A DNA stretch of 64,000 bases from Sphingobacteruim zhuxiongii (GTDB lineage Bacteria > Bacteroidota > Bacteroidia > Sphingobacteriales > Sphingobacteriaceae). Numbering within the stretch: position 1 is the stretch's first letter; each line of letters starts with the position of its first letter. Positions 8,612 to 17,788 of the stretch are shown here, one piece after another. The translations under genes and the position numbers were made by a program. The DNA is taken from NCBI RefSeq assembly GCF_009557615.1, contig NZ_CP045652.1:4092001-4156000 (forward strand), read 5' to 3'. The notes under the pieces are model-generated. The model made no database searches. It worked only from the letters and a program-made list of their open reading frames with translations, and was not told where the DNA came from.

Positions 8612-9735
8612 AATACTTCTATATTGGAATTGTTTGTATAATTTCTCTTAATTTCTTTCACCGAATATTTAACATTAGAATGCTTTGTTTTAGGATTACT
8701 TATTCGCAGATGTGGTGCCCTTCCAAATCCCCTGCGCGTCAATATAGGTCGCGAAACATTATTATTCCAAGAAGGATTCTCGACATTAATGGTTCCCTGA
8801 AGTGATTTACCCTTTTTTCGGTCAATCGGAAGAATTCCTCCAAAATAAAAACCAATATCTGAACCCTCATCTATGTGATTTCTTATATTAATGTTAACTT
8901 GTTTGTTAAGTGGTCCTATTAATTTTCCTAACCCTATGATCAATCCTGAATTTGTATTGTTAAAGGTATAAGCATTTTCAATCAAAATATCATCGATTAG
9001 GTCTTGGTTATTATTAGGTTCTATATCAATCCCGCACATTGGCAAAGTACCATTCGTATTAGAAATGACTGGGCTCTTAATAGAAATTTGACTCCCACTA
9101 GTAATTGACAGTCCATTCCTCCTATTGTAATCTAAGAATGCATTTACGATTTCAACTCCCTTACTAGGTTTCCCAGACATTTGTCCAATATAAATACCAT
9201 CTCCCCAACAATTACGAACAATTGGATTAAGAATTTTTATTCCTTCGCTCCCACGTATATCTATTCCCATACCCCATTCTCCTCCCTTTCCTAAATGTCT
9301 TTTTCTATCGCCCTCTAATACAGGGTTAATCAGAATAACGTTCCTTTTATCGTGGATTTTTACCATGTAATATGTTGATTTTCTCGATGGTTTCAAAACC
9401 AATTTTGATCCTCTTTGAAATTTCACAACAGAACCACTTTTGAAACTTAATCCTTTATCATTTATTAATAATGGAAAATCAGGAAAAATGACATTCAAAT
9501 TTTCATCCAACGCCTTTTGGATGTATTCCGTGTAATCCTTGGAGCCATCATTTACAAAACCTCCTGGTAAATATTTCGTCAAATCAACGAATCTTACGGA
9601 TGGTATTTCAAACTGACTTCTTTCCAAATTTATAGTTTTCGGAACTGAACGATACTTAAAATCTCTTTGCTTTTGAGCACAAGCCGAAATGGAATTGATA
9701 AATAATATTAAGATTAATATATGATACTTATACAT
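8608..9735 (-). CDS. right-handed beta-helix lipoprotein, possible polysaccharide lyase
   Basis: About 375 residues, starting at the ATG at 9735. The frame extends to 9753, but only the inner Met gives a proper signal peptide, which ends in a lipobox ISAC just before AQKQRD. After the signal the chain resembles the pectate-lyase/GH28-type beta-helix fold: FVNDGSKDYTEYIQKALDE, then repeated turns with Asn and Gly (GSEGIKILNPIVRNCWGDG, GVEIVNAFLDYNRRNGLSI). The WGDGIYIG segment recalls the aspartates of GH28 enzymes, but catalytic residues cannot be assigned with confidence. Inside a polysaccharide operon it may trim, degrade or epimerise the polymer at the cell surface. The gene overlaps its neighbours at both ends. 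Confidence 0.75.
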   Translation of the reverse strand: MYKYHILILILFINSISACAQKQRDFKYRSVPKTINLERSQFEIPSVRFVDLTKYLPGGFVNDGSKDYTEYIQKALDENLNVIFPDFPLLINDKGLSFKSGSVVKFQRGSKLVLKPSRKSTYYMVKIHDKRNVILINPVLEGDRKRHLGKGGEWGMGIDIRGSEGIKILNPIVRNCWGDGIYIGQMSGKPSKGVEIVNAFLDYNRRNGLSITSGSQISIKSPVISNTNGTLPMCGIDIEPNNNQDLIDDILIENAYTFNNTNSGLIIGLGKLIGPLNKQVNINIRNHIDEGSDIGFYFGGILPIDRKKGKSLQGTINVENPSWNNNVSRPILTRRGFGRAPHLRISNPKTKHSNVKYSVKEIKRNYTNNSNIEVF

Positions 9736-10807
9736 GTTTCTCCCTATTAACATAACTTTTTATTTTTCTTTGTAAATTCAAATCACAATAATTATGCATT
9801 AACCACGCCAAAATAACTAAAATGCAAAAAACTAAAATAGGCACCAGATATTGCACTATACTTTTCTGATCGATCGCTTTGTTAATGTGCCCTATGAATA
9901 AGACTCCAATATTTTGATGCAATAAATATAAAGGATAACTTATTCCTCCCAAAAACAGCAGAAATTTGTTCGAAAACACTTTAAAGTATTTCTTTCTTGT
10001 TACGAAGGCATAAAAAAGAATGAAACAAAATATTAAGAAAGACAACTCTAATACGCTTAAAAATACTTGAAAATGTAAGGAAATAATGAAAACTATAAGT
10101 AGCCTCTGAAATACAGAAAGCGGTCTTTTCATATATATCAAGTAAAACACAATCCCGTATGTAAAATAGGAAAAGAATTCTGAAAATGATATTAGTCTAA
10201 ATAATTGGAATAAGTCTGTATTAGAAATGTTTATACTTTGTCCTATCCAATTTATTAATAAAATAATGACATTTACCAATAGCCATACACTGATAAACTC
10301 TCGCTTGAATAAAAAAAATAGCGCACCGACTATCAAATAAAATTTCATTTCTACTAACAACGACCAATATACGCCATCAATGAAGTTAATATTCGAATTA
10401 TTAAAAAATATTCTCCAAAATACTGGATCTATAAAACTTATGCTTGGCAGAAAATCGATAGCATTGGTTTTAAAATATTCATTCGGAATGGCCTTTAACA
10501 CTAAGAATGTTAGCAAACTACAAATTAGTAGTAGTGGCAATAAACGAGTCAAACGATTCCTAATGAATGTGATGTAATTTTTACTACGCTCTAATGAGAG
10601 AAAAATTACGAATCCTGAGATTATAAAAAATAATTCAACTCCCAAATAACCGTACTTGAACACAAAAAAATCGTCGATACTATCAGATGAGTATAAGTTC
10701 AAATTATCCCATCGACTGAAGAAATGATAAAAAACGACTAATAAAATCGCTAATCCTCTCATGCAGTCTAAATCCGTAATACGACCTGCGGTGGAGTTTC
10801 TAGTCAT
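9728..10807 (-). CDS. acyltransferase family 3 membrane protein (OafA type)
   Basis: A 359-residue integral membrane protein with about ten hydrophobic helices. The N-terminal signature DLDCMRGLAILLVVFYHFF (about 13-31) contains the Arg and His expected in acyltransferase-3 enzymes, which transfer acetyl or succinyl groups to sugars across the membrane. A second typical stretch is GYLGVELFFIISGFVIFLSL near 53. It lies among glycosyltransferase genes and overlaps both neighbours by about eight bases, so it very likely O-acylates the polysaccharide. The position of the modification is unknown. Confidence 0.88.
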   Translation of the reverse strand: MTRNSTAGRITDLDCMRGLAILLVVFYHFFSRWDNLNLYSSDSIDDFFVFKYGYLGVELFFIISGFVIFLSLERSKNYITFIRNRLTRLLPLLLICSLLTFLVLKAIPNEYFKTNAIDFLPSISFIDPVFWRIFFNNSNINFIDGVYWSLLVEMKFYLIVGALFFLFKREFISVWLLVNVIILLINWIGQSINISNTDLFQLFRLISFSEFFSYFTYGIVFYLIYMKRPLSVFQRLLIVFIISLHFQVFLSVLELSFLIFCFILFYAFVTRKKYFKVFSNKFLLFLGGISYPLYLLHQNIGVLFIGHINKAIDQKSIVQYLVPILVFCILVILAWLMHNYCDLNLQRKIKSYVNREKHV

Positions 10808-11966
10808 TCCCTTTCAGATTATTTGAATATAACTTATCTAAACTGTCCCAGAACAAAAGTTGATCGTATCCATCTTCAATTACTTTTCTAGAGTTTTGAG
10901 CCAAGGATTCTCTCAAAGGTTGATCAGTAATCAACTTCTCTGTTGAGGATACAATCTCTTCCACTGACTTTGTATTTATCAAAAGTCCAGTGACACCATC
11001 ATCAATGATTTCATTTGCGCCATTAATATTAGTAGAAATTATAGAACACTGCATTGCGCATGCCTGCATAAGTACCTGTGGAAAGCCTTCTCTGTAGGAT
11101 GGGAAAACGAAAGCATCGCTCATCTGAAAATATGGGCGAACATCGTCCTTATGATCAATCCATCGAATACTTTGATCTCCAATAATTTTATGCCAACAAT
11201 CGCTACTGATTGGGTCAGCGTCGTCTCGCATGCCAACTAGAACAAGAGCAAGGTTTGAATGTTTAATTTGAAGAATCTGAAATGCTTCAACAAGTTCTTC
11301 GATTCCTTTAGATTTCGCAATTCTACCAACAAAAGATATTACAAATGCATTATTTAACCTTAAGCCTGTTTTTATCTCATTAACTTCTAAACCAATTTGT
11401 GGTGACCTTCTAAAATATTTCAAATCAATGCCATTGCTACTTCCTTTTCCGATTACCTTCACTTTATCGTTTCTAATCCACCCATTCTGAATCGCCATAG
11501 CCGCCTGCATTGGAGAATTGAAAATGACGAAATTAGCACAGGAATAAATTAACTTCTCTAGGCAGATTAATAAGAATCGGTAACTACCCGTCGCTTCTAC
11601 AAGAGGTAATCCCGCGACTGTATGCACTCTAAGTTTAGTTCCGACAAGAAATCCGCCAATCATTGCAATTAACCCGCCTTTTGGAGAATGCGAATGAATT
11701 ATATCTGGTCTATCTCTTCTAAGATATTTAATAAGCCTAAAAAGCTCAAATAAATCACGAAAAGGACTTATACTTCTTGTAATGTAGAGTGGTAAAAATT
11801 TTGCCTTCTCTTCAACTGCCGTTCTAAGTATACGTTCGTCCGGAGAACATAGCAATGTGTAACTATATCCCTTTGTACCTAAATAACTGAATTGCTTTTT
11901 TAACAAAATGCTCAACGAATGTGACACTGTTGAAACCCTGTAAATTTTTATTTTATTCTCCGTCAT
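10800..11966 (-). CDS. GT4-family glycosyltransferase (GT-B fold)
   Basis: A 388-residue cytoplasmic glycosyltransferase. The N-terminal half has HSHSPKGGLIAMIGGFLVGT near 91; the C-terminal half shows VISFVGRIAKSKGIEELVEA near 208 and the nucleotide-sugar site SYREGFPQVLMQACAM near 293. In this EX7E motif the second Glu is Gln (confirmed in the DNA, codon CAG), which is unusual for the family. It resembles CapM/PglA-like enzymes that act on lipid-linked intermediates. It shares a four-base overlap with the upstream transferase gene. The sugar it adds is unknown. One of three GT4 genes in the operon. Confidence 0.88.
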   Translation of the reverse strand: MTENKIKIYRVSTVSHSLSILLKKQFSYLGTKGYSYTLLCSPDERILRTAVEEKAKFLPLYITRSISPFRDLFELFRLIKYLRRDRPDIIHSHSPKGGLIAMIGGFLVGTKLRVHTVAGLPLVEATGSYRFLLICLEKLIYSCANFVIFNSPMQAAMAIQNGWIRNDKVKVIGKGSSNGIDLKYFRRSPQIGLEVNEIKTGLRLNNAFVISFVGRIAKSKGIEELVEAFQILQIKHSNLALVLVGMRDDADPISSDCWHKIIGDQSIRWIDHKDDVRPYFQMSDAFVFPSYREGFPQVLMQACAMQCSIISTNINGANEIIDDGVTGLLINTKSVEEIVSSTEKLITDQPLRESLAQNSRKVIEDGYDQLLFWDSLDKLYSNNLKGND

Positions 11967-13117
11967 ATTTCTTTTAGAAAATCACCAATAAATTTCTCTC
12001 TTTTTAACTGTAAATCCGTTTCTGAATACTCAGCTGCTTTTGAAAAATTATCGATTGCCATAGCATCCAAAACATTAGTATTAAATGCTACGTATTGTAT
12101 CTGTTCACAGAGTTGAGACACGTCTCCTTTGTTATGTATATATTCCTGCTTCAACAATTCCGGAATACCGCCAACATTAGAAGCAAGAACGGGACATCCT
12201 CTGGAAAACGCTTCAATCACGATCCTTGGCAACCCTTCGGTCAAAGATGGTTGTATTAACAAATCAATGTTATCTAAAAAGTCCATCATTTCCTCTCCTG
12301 CTCGAATTGAACCACGAAGATTAACATTCTTGCTAAGTCCATAAGTATCAATTTTGTGTATTAATTTTAAATTCTCTCCACCCCCAACAAAATCCACTTT
12401 TATTTTCTTAATCAGTGGTCCTAATTGATTCAAAGCCTTTAATAGAACTTCGTGCCCCTTGTATGGCACGGAAATAGAACCAACTAAACCTATGCGAAAA
12501 CATTCCCTATGATTAATATTTTTTATTCGCTCTAAACGATTTCTCAAAACATCTGGATTCCCACTAGCAATATTTACATTTGAAATATTGATAGTTCTAC
12601 CTGAACAACTATAAATCGATTGGAGATAGCATTTTGTGACATAAATTGTAAACCGTGACTTTCGTACGATAGATTTCATTTTAGTTTCGACTAACATTCC
12701 AAAAATTTTACCTTTAATTCCAGAATGCATCATACTTTCTTTCGCTGAACCAACTACCTCTATCAAATAAGGTTTGCAGATGTCGGAACAAATGTCAGCT
12801 GACATTAGACCTAGTATACTGGGCAATCTAATTATAAGTGCATCGCACTTATCAATAATAAGCTGTAATTCGCTTTTAATTTTATTATAATTTCTAAGTA
12901 AATCGACAGGACCTTTATAACTATGTACTAAGCGAAAAGTAACATTCTCATAGGACGAAAGCACATTTAGTTTTTTCTCTCCAGCTCTTCCTATGACAAT
13001 CAATTTTTCCGAGACAGACAAATACCTAGCCCAAGTAGAAGCCGGTAATCCCCCGCCGGAATAGAATAGGTTATTTTCCTCATAAAAATTGTGATCGTGA
13101 ACGAATCCTAAAACCAT
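11963..13117 (-). CDS. GT4-family glycosyltransferase
   Basis: A 384-residue GT-B enzyme expected to add one sugar to the undecaprenyl-linked repeat unit. The C-terminal domain contains RIGLVGSISVPYKGHEVLLK near 215 and PSLTEGLPRIVIEAFSRG near 300, where both glutamates of the EX7E motif are present. The N-terminal acceptor domain is divergent, starting MVLGFVHDHNFYEENNLFYS, so donor and acceptor cannot be named. It begins one base after the end of the upstream acetyltransferase gene and overlaps the next glycosyltransferase by four bases. Confidence 0.88.
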   Translation of the reverse strand: MVLGFVHDHNFYEENNLFYSGGGLPASTWARYLSVSEKLIVIGRAGEKKLNVLSSYENVTFRLVHSYKGPVDLLRNYNKIKSELQLIIDKCDALIIRLPSILGLMSADICSDICKPYLIEVVGSAKESMMHSGIKGKIFGMLVETKMKSIVRKSRFTIYVTKCYLQSIYSCSGRTINISNVNIASGNPDVLRNRLERIKNINHRECFRIGLVGSISVPYKGHEVLLKALNQLGPLIKKIKVDFVGGGENLKLIHKIDTYGLSKNVNLRGSIRAGEEMMDFLDNIDLLIQPSLTEGLPRIVIEAFSRGCPVLASNVGGIPELLKQEYIHNKGDVSQLCEQIQYVAFNTNVLDAMAIDNFSKAAEYSETDLQLKREKFIGDFLKEI

Positions 13118-13118
13118 A

Positions 13119-13682
13119 CTATATTTCTTTAATTAATTTCGCTGGTACACCTCCCACAAGATTATGTTTCGGGACACTCTTATTAACAACTGCACCAGCT
13201 GCTACTACACACCTTTCTTCAATTTCAACACCGCACAATACACGCACACCACAACCAATCCATACATCATCATGAATTTTAATTTTTTCGTAGACAACCT
13301 GATTATACTTAATTGGAAAAGAGAGATCTTCAAAAGTATGATTAAAGCTAATAAGGGAGCTGCCGTGGGCAATCGAGACATTATTTCCTATTTCGATTAT
13401 ACCAACTGCGTCAATGTAACAAAAGTCGTGGATACTTAAATTATCCCCGCATACGAAATTCGACCAATTCTTTATTATTACGTGTGTCCCAATATAAACG
13501 TTTTTACCAATTCTCGCCCTACTCGCTAAAAGGCAGTATCTTAATGATAAAAAAAAGTAACCAGAGAATGGGCTAATGACTTCCCAAATAAACCTACAAA
13601 AGAAACTTGGAAATATCCTCAGACATTTTGAGATTGTCCTCAACAGCGGGTTAAATCGTTCGAATAACATTCTACCGTTCAT
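13119..13682 (-). CDS. hexapeptide-repeat O-acetyltransferase
   Basis: A 187-residue protein. About 55 N-terminal residues are hydrophobic and basic; the rest is a left-handed beta-helix made of isoleucine-patch hexapeptides (ARIGKNVYIGTHVIIKN, IEIGNNVSIAHGSSLISF). The loop INF-like ISFNHTFED carries the His typical of the NodL/maltose acetyltransferase branch, and the end VVAAGAVVNKSVPKHNLVGG is the usual cap of the family. It likely moves acetyl from acetyl-CoA to a sugar hydroxyl or amine of the repeat unit. The start codon overlaps the polymerase gene by 11 bases. Confidence 0.85.
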   Translation of the reverse strand: MNGRMLFERFNPLLRTISKCLRIFPSFFCRFIWEVISPFSGYFFLSLRYCLLASRARIGKNVYIGTHVIIKNWSNFVCGDNLSIHDFCYIDAVGIIEIGNNVSIAHGSSLISFNHTFEDLSFPIKYNQVVYEKIKIHDDVWIGCGVRVLCGVEIEERCVVAAGAVVNKSVPKHNLVGGVPAKLIKEI

Positions 13683-14811
13683 AAGAATATAAGTTGCGAT
13701 GAAAATAAATAATTGAAAAAAATAAAATCAATGCTAATTTAGAGTCGTAAAAAATAAAAAATTGACCACTTATAATAAAACTTATAAGAACGGCAATACT
13801 CGCAGCAGAAAGTCCTAAGTTTGGAAATTTTCCAAGAAAAATAAATTTTACTAAAGAATAGTGTCCTTTTAAAAACAAAAATAAGCTCAATATACCGCCG
13901 ACAAACAAAAGTTCCAAAAATGTATTATGCGTATAGACATAAAAATCATTATAATACTTGAAAGTCCCTATACCATGCCCTATTATTGGTGAGTTTAAGA
14001 ACAGCTCAAATGCGATAGTTATTAATTCAAATCTTTCGTCTTCTTCAACATTAGTCTCCGCCATCCGTTTAAGAAGCACCGTATCTGAACCATATAACAT
14101 TAAAAAATATCCGACAGATATGAGAGCGACCACGCCAATTAGAATATTCTTAATACCTCCTTTTTTAAGAAGAAGTGACTTAACCACGATATAAACAACG
14201 AACAAAGTAAGAATCGTGACTAAAGACTGTCGGGAACCAGAAAGAATTAATGCTATAAAGAAAACAAATAGTATTCCGATGATTAAAAATTTAAAAGGTT
14301 TTGAAATACTTAAATTCAACAACATAAATCCAGCACAAAAGCTTATTATTATCGTGTGCGAAAATGAATTTAAACTTAAAACTCCCTCAGTTAACTGACG
14401 TGTTTGCAGAGCGCTCAAGCTGGCACTACGCATATAGAAAACAACAAGAATAAATCCCCCAACGGTAATTGCAGTTAGTATTCTCTTAAAATCATTTTCG
14501 TCTTTTATAAGGAAAGACGAAAATATTCCCATCACACATGCAATAAAAAAACTAAGAAAACCAGCGAGTGCTTCATCTGCGTACCTTGACAACATAGCTG
14601 TAATCAACAATATTAATGCAAATTGTATTTGGATGGAAACTTCTTTGTTGGAAAGAACTCTCAAATACAGTCTATCGCTTATTATAAACAAAGCGCTTAC
14701 TACCAATAGAATTATAAATAAATAATTTGGCACAGCGAATAACATCGTAGGTCCTAACGCAAAAAGAGATGCGACAAATAGGATATTCAATATGTTGTAT
14801 ATCTTTTTCAC
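13672..14811 (-). CDS. Wzy-like polysaccharide polymerase (O-antigen ligase superfamily)
   Basis: A 379-residue integral membrane protein with 10-12 hydrophobic helices. The Wzy_C-type signature is present: SGSRQSLVTILTLFVVY near 187, and the large periplasmic loop with GHGIGTFKYYNDF and YVYTHNTFLELLFVGG near 278-305. In a Wzx/Wzy system this enzyme joins repeat units in the periplasm. Sequence alone does not separate polymerase from ligase; the presence of Wzx, Wzc and Wza in the same operon favours polymerase. The gene is very A/T-rich. Confidence 0.82.
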   Translation of the reverse strand: MKKIYNILNILFVASLFALGPTMLFAVPNYLFIILLVVSALFIISDRLYLRVLSNKEVSIQIQFALILLITAMLSRYADEALAGFLSFFIACVMGIFSSFLIKDENDFKRILTAITVGGFILVVFYMRSASLSALQTRQLTEGVLSLNSFSHTIIISFCAGFMLLNLSISKPFKFLIIGILFVFFIALILSGSRQSLVTILTLFVVYIVVKSLLLKKGGIKNILIGVVALISVGYFLMLYGSDTVLLKRMAETNVEEDERFELITIAFELFLNSPIIGHGIGTFKYYNDFYVYTHNTFLELLFVGGILSLFLFLKGHYSLVKFIFLGKFPNLGLSAASIAVLISFIISGQFFIFYDSKLALILFFSIIYFHRNLYSYER

Positions 14812-14812
14812 C

Positions 14813-15352
14813 TCATTTCTTATTTAGAAGCCTAGCTGGTACACCTCCTATACTGCTGTTTCCATCAAATGAAGTTATTACCACAGCATTTGCGCCAATC
14901 TTGCAAAAATCACCAATCTTAACTGGGCCAAGAATTTTTGCTCCAGCACCGACCAGTACATTATTACCAATAATAGGTTGAGAATTGCCGTCCATATCAC
15001 GTTTATTCGAGTTACCACCTAGCGTAACCCCTTGCCGAATGTCAAAATTTCTACCAACAACCACCCTGCCGCCAATCACGATACAGCCAACATGTCGAAT
15101 ACAAAAGCCTTCCCCAATTTTAGCATTCGTACTTATCCAACAATTACACAAGTGATGCATTATCTTTTCACAAACAATAGCAAGCAACCTTAGTTTTTTC
15201 GTTCTAAAATAAAACCCCAAACGATATAAAAACACAGCTCTGAAGCCAGCATTAAAAATCACAAAACCAAAAATTGCAATGGAGGATGCTCGTTGTGAAT
15301 TTTTGTATTGTTTGTAATCGCACTTTAACTTTTGAAAAACATTCATAACCAA
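14813..15352 (-). CDS. serine-acetyltransferase-like (CysE-type) hexapeptide acetyltransferase
   Basis: A 179-residue protein with an N-terminal helical stretch (about 1-70) and a left-handed beta-helix. FCIRHVGCIVIGGRVVVG near 98 and FDIRQGVTLGGNSNKRD near 119 match the CysE active-site region. The C-terminus (SSIGGVPARLLNKK) closes the helix. Short CysE-like proteins in capsule operons acetylate sugars; a role in cysteine synthesis is unlikely here because the usual N-terminal domain is missing. It overlaps the upstream glycosyltransferase gene by ten bases and starts the pair acetyltransferase-polymerase. Confidence 0.85.
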   Translation of the reverse strand: MVMNVFQKLKCDYKQYKNSQRASSIAIFGFVIFNAGFRAVFLYRLGFYFRTKKLRLLAIVCEKIMHHLCNCWISTNAKIGEGFCIRHVGCIVIGGRVVVGRNFDIRQGVTLGGNSNKRDMDGNSQPIIGNNVLVGAGAKILGPVKIGDFCKIGANAVVITSFDGNSSIGGVPARLLNKK

Positions 15353-16488
15353 TCTGTAAACATCTTGAAACGAGCAAGTTGATTCGCTCTAGAATAATTT
15401 GCTTGAATAAAATTTTTGTTACTCTCTAACTTATCACCTAAATACCTGCGCTCCGAGACAAACTTCAGGATAGCCTTCTCTATTTCGCGATGATCCCTTG
15501 GTTTTATCATATAATCCAGATTATTAAATAGCAAATCAGGAATTGCGCCGACGTTCGTAGCAATGACAAAAGTCTCCAAAGCCATCGCTTCCATAACTAC
15601 TCTCGGCATGCCTTCTGAATAACTAGGAAGAAGAACCAAATCCGCGCCTTTAATTATGTTTAAAACATCATCGCGAAATCCTAAAAACTCAATATGATTA
15701 TCTAACTCATACTTCGCTATATAGTCTTTCATTTCTTGAAAAAAAGCTCGAGTGTTTGCCTTTCCTTCAAAAGTATTCCCAATAATATATAATTTTATAT
15801 TGCATTTGGCGACTAAGGTTTTCATTGCTTCGATTGCTTCTTTTATCCCCTTTTCAGGAATTACAGACGCGGGTAACGCGATATTGATAAAATTTTTGTC
15901 GAAATCGAAATTATCCCCAATATCTAATGCATCGAGATCAATGATATTATTAATAATAAAAACGTTATTATGATTTTGGCTAAAATAATTTGATTGTGAA
16001 CGAATATTTTCAGATTGAACAAAAAAAACGTCAACAAAGTTTTTATGCAAAAATGTTTTCAGTTTCGAACCATGTTTAAACGCTCCTTCACCCCTAACGA
16101 AAAAACCTATTCGTTTTTTCAAAAAAAACTTAACTAACAATAGCGGAAAGAGTCCTTTAAATGTATTCGTCCAAATAAATTCTACTTTATCTTCTCGAAC
16201 TTTACGTATTAAAGAAAGCGTCGTTGCGAAGTAAGTCGGAAAATATCTCAAAATTGACAATATCCTTTTAAACTTGTTCTTCCTTCCTAATACAGAATTG
16301 TCTATCGGTTTAACCACATAGTATTTAAGACCTTTTTGATTCGCTGCCTGCGTAAATCGATCACACTCTCCATGTGCGTCGAAAAGTAAGATATCAAAGC
16401 CGTTTGAAGATAAGTTATTTATTAAATCAATCGTGGATTTTTGCGCCCCACCCAAATTGTAAATAAAATCGAAGTAAGCGTATCTCAT
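15343..16488 (-). CDS. GT4-family glycosyltransferase
   Basis: A 381-residue GT-B enzyme. The N-terminal acceptor domain begins MRYAYFDFIYNLGGAQKSTI, the glycine-rich loop common in GT4 proteins. The C-terminal half has NIALPASVIPEKGIKEAIEA near 202 and PSYSEGMPRVVMEAMALETF near 288, with an intact EX7E motif. It probably adds one residue of the repeat unit on the cytoplasmic side. It overlaps the flippase gene by four bases, so it is coupled to it. Donor sugar not identifiable. Confidence 0.88.
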   Translation of the reverse strand: MRYAYFDFIYNLGGAQKSTIDLINNLSSNGFDILLFDAHGECDRFTQAANQKGLKYYVVKPIDNSVLGRKNKFKRILSILRYFPTYFATTLSLIRKVREDKVEFIWTNTFKGLFPLLLVKFFLKKRIGFFVRGEGAFKHGSKLKTFLHKNFVDVFFVQSENIRSQSNYFSQNHNNVFIINNIIDLDALDIGDNFDFDKNFINIALPASVIPEKGIKEAIEAMKTLVAKCNIKLYIIGNTFEGKANTRAFFQEMKDYIAKYELDNHIEFLGFRDDVLNIIKGADLVLLPSYSEGMPRVVMEAMALETFVIATNVGAIPDLLFNNLDYMIKPRDHREIEKAILKFVSERRYLGDKLESNKNFIQANYSRANQLARFKMFTDWL

Positions 16489-17768
16489 CGTTTTATAATG
16501 TTCTTGATATTCTTAATTGAAAAATTCGGAATCAAGATTCTAGAGATAGAAATGCCATAACGTGACTTAGCTATATACAAGGCAGTTAATCCCATGAGAA
16601 TACTTGAAAATAATTGCGCGAATCCAGCTCCTTTTACACCGTATAGTTTAATTAAAATCACGCTCAAAATAATATTGCTGATCCCTCCAACTAATAAGCA
16701 GACTAAATTATATTTTACATTACCATCAGATATAAAGAGTTTCAGCAAGGATTTGCTTATTAAAAAACCAGTTGCCCCAAAAATTATAATTTGAACCAGA
16801 CTCGTCGCTGGCAAAAACTCCTTCCCGAACAATATCAAAACGATCCAATCCCCAAAAAGTCCAATCAATATGCATCCTACAATGGAAACAAGGACTAGAA
16901 AATTCATAATTCGCTCTACACTTTTTTTTAACTCGATACCACTCAGTTGAGCCCAATGTGAGTAAAGTAATCTCAAAAAGCTGATGAATGCAGTATTAAT
17001 CAGGGTTGTTACTGATATTGCTCTTGAAAAATATCCGACTGATGTAAAATCCGAAGTATAATATTTTAGAATAAATAATGTAATAGAACTGTTTATTAGT
17101 ACAAGAAAATCAGAAAGATTAACTTGACTACCATAAGAGAAAGCTTCTTTTAAGTACTTAACATTGATGCTGAAAGTCAACTTAATTCTATTCTTTTGTA
17201 TCAATAATGCCAATATTAATCCAATTAACGGCCAAATAAAAATATTTAAGAAAAGAATATTATTTAGATTCAATAAGTCGTACAAATAAAGAAACAATAA
17301 TATACCAACACAAAGTACAGTAGGTAAAACATCAATTAACGACATTCGTTTAACATCTTGATCGGCGATATTTAACGAATGAAAAACGGTTCTGGAATTA
17401 GAGAAAAAGATAAATCCTATAACCGACAATATTATAATAATATTAACCTCGCCAAAAAAATCAGCATAAATCAACATTAACGCAACAATTACAGAACTTA
17501 ATAGTGATAATAACTGTGTGGCAATCAATGTACTACCGATTACCGTATCGCGATCCAATTTTCTCTTATTTATAAAATATATGATACCCATCGGTAATCC
17601 AAAACTACCAATCTGGGCCCCAAAAACAGCGACCTGCCTTAATAAAGACATCTGTCCAACCAGCTCAGGACCCAATGCTCTACTCACAATCATTGTTTGC
17701 ACCAAGCCGAGCCCTAGAGATAAGTAGCTGGACATCGATGTTATTATTCCTTTCTTTAAAATCGACAA
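16485..17768 (-). CDS. Wzx-like polysaccharide flippase
   Basis: A 427-residue membrane protein of the MOP/PST superfamily with about 12-14 helices. The N-terminus MSILKKGIITSMSSYLSLGL is typical, followed by VSRALGPELVGQMSLLRQ, the conserved loop of RfbX/Wzx proteins. It should flip the completed undecaprenyl-PP-linked repeat unit to the periplasm for the polymerase at 13672-14811. It is the first gene of the variable block, 20 bases downstream of the UDP-sugar dehydrogenase gene. Confidence 0.88.
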   Translation of the reverse strand: MSILKKGIITSMSSYLSLGLGLVQTMIVSRALGPELVGQMSLLRQVAVFGAQIGSFGLPMGIIYFINKRKLDRDTVIGSTLIATQLLSLLSSVIVALMLIYADFFGEVNIIIILSVIGFIFFSNSRTVFHSLNIADQDVKRMSLIDVLPTVLCVGILLFLYLYDLLNLNNILFLNIFIWPLIGLILALLIQKNRIKLTFSINVKYLKEAFSYGSQVNLSDFLVLINSSITLFILKYYTSDFTSVGYFSRAISVTTLINTAFISFLRLLYSHWAQLSGIELKKSVERIMNFLVLVSIVGCILIGLFGDWIVLILFGKEFLPATSLVQIIIFGATGFLISKSLLKLFISDGNVKYNLVCLLVGGISNIILSVILIKLYGVKGAGFAQLFSSILMGLTALYIAKSRYGISISRILIPNFSIKNIKNIIKR

Positions 17769-17788
17769 GGTTGTAGAATTATTGATTG

